A stretch of 39,284 nucleotides of DNA from JBBQWZ01 sp043788745 (GTDB lineage: Bacteria > Acidobacteriota > Terriglobia > Bryobacterales > Bryobacteraceae). The notes beneath the pieces were generated by a model. The model did no database searches. It saw only the letters and a program-made list of their open reading frames with translations, and was not told the origin of the DNA. This document shows positions 1 through 8,800 of this stretch, one piece after another (positions within the stretch are counted from its first letter, which is position 1; each line of letters starts with the position of its first letter). The stretch spans positions 1 to 39,284 of the forward strand of contig JAYVTO010000195.1 in the NCBI GenBank assembly GCA_043788745.1. Reading direction: 5' to 3'. Both the position numbers and the translations under genes were made by a program.

Positions 1-1
1 C

Positions 2-364
2 ATCGGACTCGCCGAATCCTACAAAACGAACGCGAAATCACTCGATTTAATCTCGCGCTACACCGCGCGCCACAGCCGCGAATTTCTCCAAACTCACACC
101 CGCCTCTGCCAAGTGCAAAAGGAGCGCCAACGCTATCAGCAGCAGCGCAAACAGCGCCACAACCAAGCCTTCGGCCAGTATCAACAGGCCGCCGTCACAG
201 GCAAGCAAGCCTCACCGAATGAGGAACATGCAGAGGCCTCTGGCTTCGTTCCGCAGCCCCCATCACCACCACTAGATGCGGCCCAGCCGCCACTCAATAA
301 TTCGCCAATAACCAGCGAAAACACGCTGGAATTAGTCAAAACGAACGAGGGAAACGCCGCCTAA
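2..364 (+). CDS. 3' end of an unrecognised gene (partial at window edge)
   Basis: The reading frame is open from base 2 to the stop at 362-364, so the true start lies outside the window and about 120 C-terminal residues are seen. The first part is basic and helical, with a stretch reading SRYTARHSREFLQTHTRL, followed by a Q/R-rich segment and a low-complexity tail rich in P, Q, N and E. The RY...R.FL..LxxLQ-like pattern resembles the C-terminus of an abundant acidobacterial hypothetical family whose N-terminus carries a STGPRTPEGK-type motif; that part is not in the window, so this is an impression from memory. No function can be given. The low-complexity tail argues against an enzyme active site here. 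Confidence 0.5.
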   Translation: MGLAESYKTNAKSLDLISRYTARHSREFLQTHTRLCQVQKERQRYQQQRKQRHNQAFGQYQQAAVTGKQASPNEEHAEASGFVPQPPSPPLDAAQPPLNNSPITSENTLELVKTNEGNAA

Positions 365-670
365 TAGCCCACAACCCAACGTCAATTCACCAAGCAAAAG
401 CCCGAACTGTGCCCGGAGGCGCAAACCGCCAGCACCCCGAGGCGCCCCCCCGTTTCGCCCCCCCGTTTCGCCCCCAGTATTCGACGGCGGCCAGGCGACC
501 GTTGAGGTACTGCGCGAAGTTCGAGTCGAAGGTGTTCGAGTCGTAAGTTCAAGCCTCTTGCTTCGGCTGCTACAGAAAAACGCTTGTTTTCTTCAGCGCG
601 AAGTGTGGTGGGAACTCGGCGAACGATGGGGTTTGAGGTCGTTGTCCCCATTGATTCTGGATTCTGGTCT
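365..670. other. Gene-poor stretch with C-tract tandem repeat
   Basis: No convincing gene is seen. At 443-468 a 13-base unit (CGCCCCCCCGTTT) is repeated twice and begins a third time. A 10-base direct repeat (gttcgagtcg) occurs at 519-528 and 534-543. An open frame on the minus strand (382-651) has arginine/leucine-rich low-complexity composition and is not supported as coding. Confidence 0.5.
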
Positions 671-922
671 TTATCTTCGTTCGGAAAGGGTGATCCGATT
701 TCTATACTCGCCTGGATGCGATATGTCGAGAGTGGCTGTATGGAGGCGCTCCAGGAGACGGGTCAACTCTACCCGATAAATACCAGGGGGAACCACTAAC
801 GCGTACTGACCGAGATCGTTCGTTTTGGAGCAAGCAGTCGCGGTTGCTTTATCGCCCTCGAAGAGACAGATCGATATGCCCGAAGTACCGGTTCTGCGGC
901 TCAGATGCCCGCGCAGAATCAT
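671..922 (-). CDS. Small carboxypeptidase-regulatory-like domain protein or gene fragment
   Basis: The 83-residue product carries the signature of a carboxypeptidase regulatory-like beta-sandwich: a polar strand, then TNDLGQYALVVPPGIYRVEL (roughly residues 35-54), matching the usual T.D..G.Y.F..LPPG.Y.V pattern. Such domains normally sit at the N-terminus of secreted proteins or TonB-dependent receptors. Here there is no signal peptide, no partner domain, and the frame ends in a stop shortly after the domain. It abuts the tandem repeats at 933-1056. It could be a stand-alone small protein with an unmarked start, but a remnant of a larger exported protein is more likely. Confidence 0.45.
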   Translation of the reverse strand: MILRGHLSRRTGTSGISICLFEGDKATATACSKTNDLGQYALVVPPGIYRVELTRLLERLHTATLDISHPGEYRNRITLSERR

Positions 923-932
923 GTCCGCTCTC

Positions 933-1087
933 TTACGGTCGCGCTTTGTGAGGATTTAGTACGCGGGACCTTACGGTCGCGCCTCGTTTGATGTAGTACG
1001 CGGGACCTTACGGTCGCGCCTCGTTTGATGTAGTGCGCGGGACCTTACGGTCGCGCTTTGTGGGCTAAAGCCTGGGGTTATAGCCCC
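933..1087. repeat. Tandem array of a 37-38 bp palindrome-containing repeat
   Basis: The 12-mer ttacggtcgcgc occurs at 933, 971, 1008 and 1045, giving spacings of 38, 37 and 37 bases. Each full unit contains the imperfect inverted repeat GCGGGACC-ttac-GGTCGCGC and a tcgtttgatgtagt-like spacer. The array ends in a further hairpin, GGGCTA (1062-1067) with TAGCCC (1081-1086). A solitary perfect-palindrome relative lies at 25726-25745. Units of this kind look like REP-type intergenic elements; nothing in them suggests coding or CRISPR function. Confidence 0.8.
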
Positions 1088-1182
1088 ACCAGTTGCGGCG
1101 GGATTGTTTCGATCCGAAGTATGCGGTCAGAGACCCAAGGAACCTTGCGCTGCCAGTCAATTCCTATTCTGTGATCGCGCGC

Positions 1183-2121
1183 CTACTTCACGCCGGCTTT
1201 GCTGCGCAGCGGGTCGATCTGCTTTCGCGTTTGAATGACCTGCGGATCGGGCCCGGGCGGATTCAGGATTCGATTCAGGAAAGCCAAGCCTTCCAGATGC
1301 CGCGGACGCAACGTCTTGCCGACGTGGTCGGCTCCGTAGACCAGGTGATACTCGTGCCGGATGCCGCTATCGGACAGCACGCGGTGCAGGAACTCCGTGC
1401 CTTCGTTTAACAGGAACAGATCCTCATCGCCGACCTCAAGGTAAATCTTCACACCGGAGTCGATCAGGCGCTTCGCGTCCTTCTTCGCGATCGACGCGGG
1501 GTTGTTTGCTTCCCAGTACACGGGATCGACGGGCTTGCCGTAGGCGGCTTCGAACAACGAATCTTCGCGCCAGAAGCGGTGCCGCGGCTGCATGTCTTTC
1601 CAATGGAGAATCGGCTCGATGCCGGGTTCGAGGGCAATCACGACGCCCAGTTTATCCGGGTGCTTGAACGCCATGCGCAGTCCGCCCATGCCGCCCATGG
1701 ACGCACCCATCACAAAGTGCAGTTTCGGATCGGACGTCGCGTTGTAGGTCTTCTGCAGGAAGTCGGTGAAGGGCCCCAGCAGCATCGTCTCCCATTTCTC
1801 GGAACCGTCCGGATAATCCATGTAGAAGCAGCGCGGCGTGACCGACGGCGTCACAACAATCATCTTCGGCAGGGTGCCCGCTTTCCACATCTCGTCGAAC
1901 CACGATGCGACGCGCTTGAGGTTATCGCGCGATCCGCCACCGCCATGCAGGTAGAGCATGAGCGGCAGAGGTTTGCCGTCTTTTGGGCCTTCGGGCATCA
2001 GAACGGAGTAGGGTACCGGGCGCGGAATCAAGGGCGTCTTGAAATCGCCCTCGACGTAATCGGACGCGAACGCGGCACCGCACGTAAGCAGCAGCCAAAA
2101 AAGCTTCATCAGACCCTCCAA
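1183..2121 (-). CDS. Secreted alpha/beta-hydrolase esterase (esterase D / feruloyl-esterase-like)
   Basis: About 312 residues with an N-terminal signal peptide (MKLFWLLLTCGAAFA, cleaved near residue 20); ATG at 2109 (Met5) is a plausible alternative start since it begins the signal peptide directly. The oxyanion-hole motif LYLHGGGGSRDN lies at about 57-67. The nucleophile elbow GASMGG places the serine at residue 141; D232 or D234 in GDEDLF and H266 in GADHVG complete a likely triad. This arrangement is that of the putative-esterase family that cleaves small acyl or aromatic esters in the periplasm or outside the cell. It is monocistronic and divergent from the FHA-PrsW gene. Substrate cannot be read from sequence. 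Confidence 0.85.
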   Translation of the reverse strand: MEGLMKLFWLLLTCGAAFASDYVEGDFKTPLIPRPVPYSVLMPEGPKDGKPLPLMLYLHGGGGSRDNLKRVASWFDEMWKAGTLPKMIVVTPSVTPRCFYMDYPDGSEKWETMLLGPFTDFLQKTYNATSDPKLHFVMGASMGGMGGLRMAFKHPDKLGVVIALEPGIEPILHWKDMQPRHRFWREDSLFEAAYGKPVDPVYWEANNPASIAKKDAKRLIDSGVKIYLEVGDEDLFLLNEGTEFLHRVLSDSGIRHEYHLVYGADHVGKTLRPRHLEGLAFLNRILNPPGPDPQVIQTRKQIDPLRSKAGVK

Positions 2122-2220
2122 CGACTTTTTAACCTATCACACGCTCCACAAGTGGCCGGGCCTGTGTAAACTAAGTTTCCAGTCCCAGTACACGCGTGCT
2201 TGGAGGAGGCTCTGCCAGAC

Positions 2221-3870
2221 ATGAATCCCAGCGGCCAATGGTATTACCTGTTCGGGTCCGAAACGAGAGGGCCGATTGACAGCCAGCAGCTCGTGCAGAT
2301 GATCTTGGGGGGGCAATTGAGCCCGGCCGTACAGGTCTCGCAAGCCGGGTGGCAGTCGTGGAGTCCCGCGTCTTCGGTGTTTGCGGCGCAACTCGCTCCG
2401 CAGCAGACGCAAGAACAGGCGGGGTATCCGCAACAGCCCTACGGAGCGCCGTATCAACAGGCTCCGCAATACCAGCAAGCTCCAGGACAGTATCCGCAGC
2501 AGCAGCCGCACGCTCCGCAAGCCGCGGCGTTGCAGGCCGTCCAACTGAAATGCGTGCACGGGCCCGACTCCGGCAAGGCGTTCATGATTAGCTTCGGCGA
2601 AGCCGCGCTGGGCCGGGTGGCGGGCATCGGCATGATGGATCCGCAGATCGCCGAACAGCATGTTGCGCTGTCGTGGCGCGACAACATGCTTTACTTCCAA
2701 ACATTCCCCGGCTGCACGATCACCGTCGCGAACGTCGCGATGGCAACGGGCGGCCTGACGCTGGGGCAGCAGTTCCTCATCGGCGGATCGACGTGGCAGG
2801 TGGGTTCGCAGGCGGTGAGCGTCGGCGGCCTGCTCGATTCGTTGGGATCGCGGCTGAACTCGCTGGCTTCGACCGAGAAGCTCGAAGGGTTCAGCTTGAA
2901 GGACATGTTCTCCGACGTGTTCAAGAAACGAAGCCAGGACGAACTCGACGACTACTTCATCGCGGGAACCTCAAAGACTACGCCTTTGCTCGAAGAGGTT
3001 CCCACTGGCTGGCCGCGGCCCTGGTTCTTCATGCGCGTCCTGATGTTTGTGATGGTGATTTACGCCATCTTTGGCGTGGGGTATAGCTACTTTCAGAACC
3101 CGAATCTGATTCCGGGACTGATCATGATGGGTTCGCTCGGGATGCCGCTCGCCACCACGATCCTCTTCTTCGAACTAAACGCGCCGCGCAACGTGTCGTT
3201 CGTTTATACGCTGTCACTGCTGTGTATTGGCGGTATCGTGTCGCTCTTTATTTCGCTGATCGGCTTTCAGATCTCCGGCCTTTCGTCGGTGCTTGGCGCA
3301 TCCGCGGCCGGCGTCGTTGAGGAAATCGGCAAGCTGCTGGCGCTGGTCATCATCGTGCGGAACCAGAAGTACAAGTACATTCTGAATGGCCTGCTGCTCG
3401 GCGCGGCCATCGGCGGAGGCTTTGGCGTGTTTGAAAGCGCCGGCTACGCTTTCCGCTTTTTACTGAAAGAACGAAGTTCCGACACGATGTTCTACATCAT
3501 TCAACTCCGCGCGATCCTCGCTCCCTTCATGCATGTCGCCTGGACCGCAATCGCGGGAGCCGCGTTGTGGCGCGTGAAAGGCGATCAACCGTTCCGCCTT
3601 GGCCTGTTTGCCAACCCGACGTTCTGGCGCGCGATGATCATCCCGATGGTGTTGCACATGCTTTGGAACACGCCATTCGATTTGCCGTTCTACAGCAAGC
3701 AGATCGTTCTCGGCTTCCTAGGCTGGTTCGTGCTGTTCGGCCTGGTACAGCAGGGGCTGAAGCAGGTTCGCGACGTACAGGTGGAGATGGCAAAGGAAGA
3801 GATGGGCCGGACGCGCTCCCTGATCTCGGCGAGCGGCCACCATCCGGTGCTCACAGCGAATCGCATGTAA
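2221..3870 (+). CDS. GYF_2-FHA-PrsW fusion: putative intramembrane metallo/glutamic protease
   Basis: The ATG at 2221 is preferred because GGAGGAGG (2202-2209) precedes it; a TTG at 2200 in frame would bury that site. Product about 549 residues. N-terminal GYF_2-like domain (QWYYLFGSETRGPID...GWQSW), then a Q/P/Y-rich linker (about 60-105), then an FHA-like beta-sandwich (VQLKCVHGPDSGKAF... to STWQV, about 107-195), then a cytosolic connector and 7-8 membrane segments. The membrane part carries PrsW-family motifs: EEIGK (residues 367-371 counted from this Met), FGVFES with its glutamate near 405, FMHVAWTA with a histidine near 438 and a second histidine (MVLHMLWN) near 479. PrsW proteins cleave membrane substrates such as anti-sigma factors. 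FHA domains bind phosphothreonine, so regulation by phosphorylation is an inference. Confidence 0.85.
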   Translation: MNPSGQWYYLFGSETRGPIDSQQLVQMILGGQLSPAVQVSQAGWQSWSPASSVFAAQLAPQQTQEQAGYPQQPYGAPYQQAPQYQQAPGQYPQQQPHAPQAAALQAVQLKCVHGPDSGKAFMISFGEAALGRVAGIGMMDPQIAEQHVALSWRDNMLYFQTFPGCTITVANVAMATGGLTLGQQFLIGGSTWQVGSQAVSVGGLLDSLGSRLNSLASTEKLEGFSLKDMFSDVFKKRSQDELDDYFIAGTSKTTPLLEEVPTGWPRPWFFMRVLMFVMVIYAIFGVGYSYFQNPNLIPGLIMMGSLGMPLATTILFFELNAPRNVSFVYTLSLLCIGGIVSLFISLIGFQISGLSSVLGASAAGVVEEIGKLLALVIIVRNQKYKYILNGLLLGAAIGGGFGVFESAGYAFRFLLKERSSDTMFYIIQLRAILAPFMHVAWTAIAGAALWRVKGDQPFRLGLFANPTFWRAMIIPMVLHMLWNTPFDLPFYSKQIVLGFLGWFVLFGLVQQGLKQVRDVQVEMAKEEMGRTRSLISASGHHPVLTANRM

Positions 3871-3908
3871 GAAGTGCTATGACCGGCATAACGTCCCCCC
3901 ACCCAAAA

Positions 3909-4050
3909 CGAAGAACCGCGAGCGTGAGCGAGCGGGAGCCCTGAGCCTGACGGGCGAGGTTGCTGTCGGGGACCGCTCACTGACGTTCGCGGTTCTTCGA
4001 GAGGAGCAGGGGGCAATTTTTTCACAGTTCCTTACGCTCGCGGTTCTTCG
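3909..4050. repeat. Inverted-repeat cluster (three copies of a 17-mer)
   Basis: CGAAGAACCGCGAGCGT at 3909-3925 is the exact reverse complement of 4034-4050, and a copy with one mismatch in the same orientation as the latter lies at 3983-3999. The element fills most of the 311-base gap between the protease and transporter genes. It resembles the palindromic intergenic elements seen elsewhere in the window in general design but has a different sequence. It could act as a transcription terminator for the upstream gene or simply be a REP-like element; no T-tract follows the stems. Confidence 0.75.
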
Positions 4051-4099
4051 TTGGGGCGGTACAGGTTTGTTTGGCTGGGGCTTCTGGATGCGGAAGGTG

Positions 4100-4125
4100 T
4101 CAAGATCGTCTATCAAGATCGTCTA
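4100..4125. repeat. 13-bp tandem duplication upstream of the MFS gene
   Basis: tcaagatcgtcta occurs twice head to tail at 4100-4112 and 4113-4125, about 57 bases before the transporter start. It may be a slipped-strand duplication or a two-site operator; nothing else decides. Confidence 0.7.
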
Positions 4126-4181
4126 GTAGGATCCGTGGCCCGATCAGTTTCACGGAGAGGGCGAAGAGAGAGTGATTGCGT

Positions 4182-5516
4182 ATGGGTAGTGCGGTTGGAC
4201 CTTCAGTGGGTGTTGGAAGTTCGCCTGGGCCTGAGACGTTTAACCGGTGGCTGATTCCGGTTGGCGCGGTGCTGATTCATCTTTGCATTGGGTCGGTGTA
4301 TGCGTGGAGTACGTTTAACAAGCCGATCAATGCGATTCTGCGTGCGGACCTGGATGGTTGGGTGAAGGCTCCGTACATCACGTTTTCGACGGCTCTGATT
4401 CTGCTGGGGTTGAGCGCTGCTTTCGGCGGGCCTTGGGTGGAGCGGAATGGGCCGCGGAGGACGGCGCTGTTTTCGATGGGATTCTTTTGCTCCGGGTTGG
4501 TCATTGGAGGCTTCGGGCTTTCGATTGCGTCGGCGCCCATTGTGCTTTTAGGGATGGGATTGGTGTGCGGCATTGGATGCGGGTTGGGTTACATCGCTCC
4601 GGTGAGCACGCTGGTGAAGTGGTTTCCGGACCGGCGGGGGATGGCAACCGGATTTGCGGTGATGGGATTCGGCGGCGGCGCATTTCTTGCCGGGAAGCTG
4701 AACGTTTTTCTGATTGACCGGATTGGCATCGTGAATGGGCTCTATGTGCTGGCGGCTGCGTATGCGGTTTTGATGCTCGCCGGCGCGCTGATTGTCCGGC
4801 GTCCGCCGCAGAGTTGGAAGCCCGCTGGCTATGTGCCGGTTGCCTCGGGCGTGGCCGCGCTGCAGAGCTTGAGCCGGAACGATGCAATTGCGACACCGCA
4901 GTTCTGGTTGCTGTGGGGGATCCTGTTTATCAACGTGACGGCGGGGATTGGGATTCTGGCGCAGGCGTCGCCGATGATGCAGGACATCTTCGGGAAGAAA
5001 GCTGCCGAGGCCGCGGCTGTGGTGAGTCTCATCAGTTTGTTCAATGCGGGCGGACGATTGTTCTGGGCATCGATGTCGGATTGGATGGGGCGGCGCAACA
5101 CGTACGTCGCGTTCTTCGTGGTGCAAGCGGGGTTGTTCGTGTTGATCCCGGAGTTGAGCCACAGCGGGGATTGGCTTGGTTTTGAACTGGCGCTGTTCGT
5201 GATCTTCACGATGTACGGCGGGGGGTTTGCTACGATTCCGGCGTTTCTCGCGGATATGTTTGGGCCGAACAATGTGGGCGCGATCCATGGCGCAGCGCTG
5301 ACGGCGTGGAGCGCAGCGGCTATCGTAGGTCCGGTGATCATCACATATCTTTCGGATCAGGCAAAATCGGGGATCGTCGCGGGAGCGTCGAAGGCAGCAG
5401 CGTACGATCTGCCGCTGCAGATTCTGGCGGGGCTGCTGGTGGTTGGCTTTCTGCTTACGATCTCGGTTCGGCCGCTGTCGGCTCCGTCGCCTTCTCGCAA
5501 AGGTGCAGCTCTCTAA
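4182..5516 (+). CDS. OFA-family major facilitator transporter (oxalate/formate antiporter-like)
   Basis: The ATG at 4182 has a purine-rich GAGAGAG at 4165-4171 in front; an in-frame TTG two codons upstream is less likely. About 444 residues, twelve predicted membrane helices. The early segment HLCIGSVYAWSTFNKPI and the loop YIAPVSTLVKWFPDRRGMATG are characteristic of the OFA (oxalate-formate antiporter) branch of the MFS, whose known members exchange oxalate for formate or import other monocarboxylates. The second half contains the repeat-related loop DWMGRRNTY. It is not linked to an oxalyl-CoA decarboxylase or formyl-CoA transferase in the window, so the substrate is open. Confidence 0.85.
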   Translation: MGSAVGPSVGVGSSPGPETFNRWLIPVGAVLIHLCIGSVYAWSTFNKPINAILRADLDGWVKAPYITFSTALILLGLSAAFGGPWVERNGPRRTALFSMGFFCSGLVIGGFGLSIASAPIVLLGMGLVCGIGCGLGYIAPVSTLVKWFPDRRGMATGFAVMGFGGGAFLAGKLNVFLIDRIGIVNGLYVLAAAYAVLMLAGALIVRRPPQSWKPAGYVPVASGVAALQSLSRNDAIATPQFWLLWGILFINVTAGIGILAQASPMMQDIFGKKAAEAAAVVSLISLFNAGGRLFWASMSDWMGRRNTYVAFFVVQAGLFVLIPELSHSGDWLGFELALFVIFTMYGGGFATIPAFLADMFGPNNVGAIHGAALTAWSAAAIVGPVIITYLSDQAKSGIVAGASKAAAYDLPLQILAGLLVVGFLLTISVRPLSAPSPSRKGAAL

Positions 5517-5809
5517 ATTGGGCTTATCCGACCGTTCCTGTCCCGCAGCGAGGACTCGAACCTGAGAATGTAGGGATGAGTGGTTGTACCAGTATCGAAG
5601 TTGGCCCAGATCGATCATGGACACTGCTCAGATTAATCGCGGTCGCACAAGCTAACTGCAAGCGACGCAGAACATCGACATCGCGCAGAGATACGGGCAC
5701 CTGCTATGGTTGTGGCCCAAGGAATTCCCTCGCCGCATGAAGGTCTTCCCGGTTGGTCGCCGACGCGACCTCAGCGGGTAGAGATTGTCAAGATCTGCGA
5801 GGCTCGAGA
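5517..5809. other. Convergent intergenic stretch without a supported gene
   Basis: This 293-base gap separates the convergent MFS and RND genes. No protein frame with family features was recognised. Read on the minus strand, 5538-5562 contains aggttcgagtcctcg, which resembles a tRNA T-arm, but no acceptor, anticodon or D arm can be assembled around it. Confidence 0.5.
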
Positions 5810-8800
5810 CTAGTTTCTATTCGGTTCGGCGATTGCCGAGCGGCCGCGGAGGAAGTAGTTCGCCGCGGGCGTGACGATCAGCGAGAGAATCATGGAGGCG
5901 AGGACTCCTCCTATGACCGAGATGGCGAGGGGCTGGAGCATTTGCGAGCCCGCGCCTAACGCCAGAGACAGCGGGATCATGCCGGCGATGGTTGCCAGCG
6001 CGGTCATAAGGATGGGGCGCAGGCGGCGCTCTCCGGCGAGGATCATGGCTTCGATCGGCGACGAACCAGCCTCGCGGAAACGCTGATCGGCGTCGAGCAG
6101 CAGGATACCGTTCTTCGCGACGATTCCGATGACCATGATGAGGCCCATGAAGGACGAGATGTTGAAGCTTGTCCTGGTGATGAGCAGGGCGAGGAAGACT
6201 CCGGAGGTGGAGAGCAGCGCCGAGGCCAGAATCGCGATGGGCGCGGCGAAGCCACCAAATTCGAACAGCAACACGATGAAGACGAGGATGATGGCAAGGA
6301 TCAGGACCGTGACGAGATCGCGGAAGGAGCGCTGCTGCTCTTTGTAGGAGCCACCGTACTCGACTCGTATCGCGGCGGGCAGGTCGAGTTTGGCGATGAC
6401 CTTCTGTACGGCGTCGATGCCTTCGCCGAGGCTGATGCCTTCTAAGCGAGCGGTGACGGCGATGGCGCGCTGAAGATTCTCGCGGCGGACTTCGATCTGG
6501 CGGGGGAGCTCGGTGAGTTCGGCCACGGTGCCTAACGTGACGCCTTTTCCGTTGGGCGTCACGATCAATGCATTGCGAATGCTGTCGATGGTGGCGCGAG
6601 CCTGTTCGGGGTAGCGAACGCGGATTTTGTAGGTGCGGTCGTTCAAGATTACCGGCGTGGGAGAGAGTTGTCCTTGGATAATGGCGCTGGTGTCGATGTC
6701 GATTTCCTCTGGCGAAAGGCCGGCGCGAGCGGCTGCGGCGGGATCGACTTTGAAGACGATGGCGGGTCCGCTGATGGTATTTTCGATGCCGTTCTTGACG
6801 TCGACGACGCCGTGGAGTTTCTTGATCTCGTCGCCTAGCTTGGGGCCCCATTCGTTGAGCGCGTCGAGGTTGGGGGAGAAGAGTTTCACTTCGATGGGCT
6901 CGGGTGAACTGGTGAGATCGCCGATCATATCTTGCAAGAGCTGCGGGAACTCGACGTCGAGCATTGGAAGCGTTCTGTTTATGCGGGCGCGGATGTCGCT
7001 GATGATTTCTTCGACATCCCGTTTGCGAGCGCGCTTGAGCTTGACGGTGAAATCGCCGCGATTGGATTCGGTGACTTGAGCGAGGCCGAGTTGGAGCCCG
7101 GTGCGACGGGAGGTGTTTTCGACTTCGGGTGTGGCGCGGAGAATGGCCTCGACTTGGAGGAGAGCCTTGTCGGTTTCGGCGAGTGAAGATCCGGCAGGCA
7201 TGAGGTAGTCGAGGATGAAGCCGCCTTCGTCGAGCTTGGGGAGAAGATCGGTACCGAGGGCGTTGAAGCAGAACCAGGACGCTCCGGTAAGGGCGATGAT
7301 CAGGATACCCAGCATCACGGGGTAGGCGATGGCGGCGCGCATAACGCGTTCGTAGAGGCGGATGAGCGCGCCGAGGACTCCGGAGTTTTCTTCGACGGGC
7401 GGCTTGTCGCGGCGGCGGATGAGGTAGTGGCTGAGCGTTGGGGTCCAGGTGAGGGCGAGGCCGAGGGAGGTTAGCAGGGCCATGCCGACGGTGAGCGCCA
7501 GGGCGCGGAAGAAGACTCCGGTGACGCCGGTGATGGCGATGAGCGGGAGGAAGACGACGATCGGCGTGATGGTGGACCCGACGAGAGGTTTGGCGATTTC
7601 GCGGATGGCGCTGGAGACGGATTCGGCGCGGCTTTGACCGGCGTCGCGGTGGAGGACGATGTTCTCAACAACGACGATGGCGTCGTCGATGACGAGGCCG
7701 ACGGCGGCGGCAAGTCCGCCCAAGGTCATCAGGTTGAAGCTTTCGCCGAAGGCGCGCAGGGCGATGAAGGTGACCGCGACGGTAGCGGGAATGACGAGGC
7801 CGGCGACGAGCGAGGTGCCCCAGTCGCGTAAAAAAATGACGAGGATGATGGACGCGAGGATGAGCCCGATCAGGATGGCGTCGCGGACGCTGGAGATGGA
7901 GTCTCTGACGATCTCGGATTGATCGTAGAAGGGCTGGAGCTGGATGCCTTTGGAAAGCGACTTGCGGATGGATTCGATTTCGGCGTGGACGGCGTCGGCG
8001 ACCTCGACGGTGTTGCCGTCAGGCTGACGGTTGACGTTCAGAAGCACGGCGCGCTTGCCGTTGGCGGTAACCATCGTGTAAACGGGCTCGACGGAGTGGA
8101 CGACTTCGGCGACGTCGGCAATGCGGACAGGGAGATTGGCGGCGGTTGTCTTGATGACGATTTTGCCGATCTCCTCTGGGGTTTTCGCTTGGCCGGACAC
8201 GAGGCTGAGGATCAGCGAGTGGTCGGCTTCGATGAGACCAGGCGAATCGATGATGTTGCCGCGGCGGACGGCTTCGAGAATTGCGGGCACGGTGACGGCG
8301 GTTTGCAGCATCTTCGAGGGATCGAGACGGATTTCGTATTCCGGAACGCGGCCGCCTTGCACGATGACGGTGGAGACTCCGCGGAGGCGGTTGAGGCGGG
8401 GCTTCATCTCGTAGGTAGCGAGTTCCCAGAGTCGCGTGGCGGGGATGGAATCGGATGTGACGCTGTAGCCCATTACGGGGAAGGCGGCGAAGGTGAGGCG
8501 CTCGGCGCGAATTTTTGTGCCGGGCGGTAACGAGGGCTGGACGCGGGCGAGGGCGGCGTTGACGCGCTCCAGCGTTTGGAACATGTCGACGCCCCAATTG
8601 AAGTAGAGGTCGACTTCGGCAGTTCCGCGGCTGGTGACGGATTTGACGAGTTCGATGCCTTGGACTCCGTTGACGGCCTCTTCGAGAGGACGGGTGACGG
8701 TGACGAGCATTTGGTCAATGGGGACGACGCCGTTGTCAGCTCCGATGACGATGCGGGGGAAATCCGTCGTGGGGAAGACGGAGATCGGAATGCTGTAGGC

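Noticed and set aside
382..651. Open frame of 89 codons on the minus strand
   Set aside because: Arginine- and leucine-rich low-complexity translation, covers the C-tract tandem repeat, no family pattern or ribosome site.
933..1056. CRISPR array
   Set aside because: Regular spacing, but the spacers are nearly the same as each other and the repeat is a tandem palindromic unit; no cas genes nearby.
5538..5562. tRNA T-arm-like sequence on the minus strand (aggttcgagtcctcg)
   Set aside because: No D arm, anticodon arm or matching 5' acceptor strand within the required distance; the T stem itself has a mismatch. It could be a fragment of a tRNA 3' end but cannot be called a gene.
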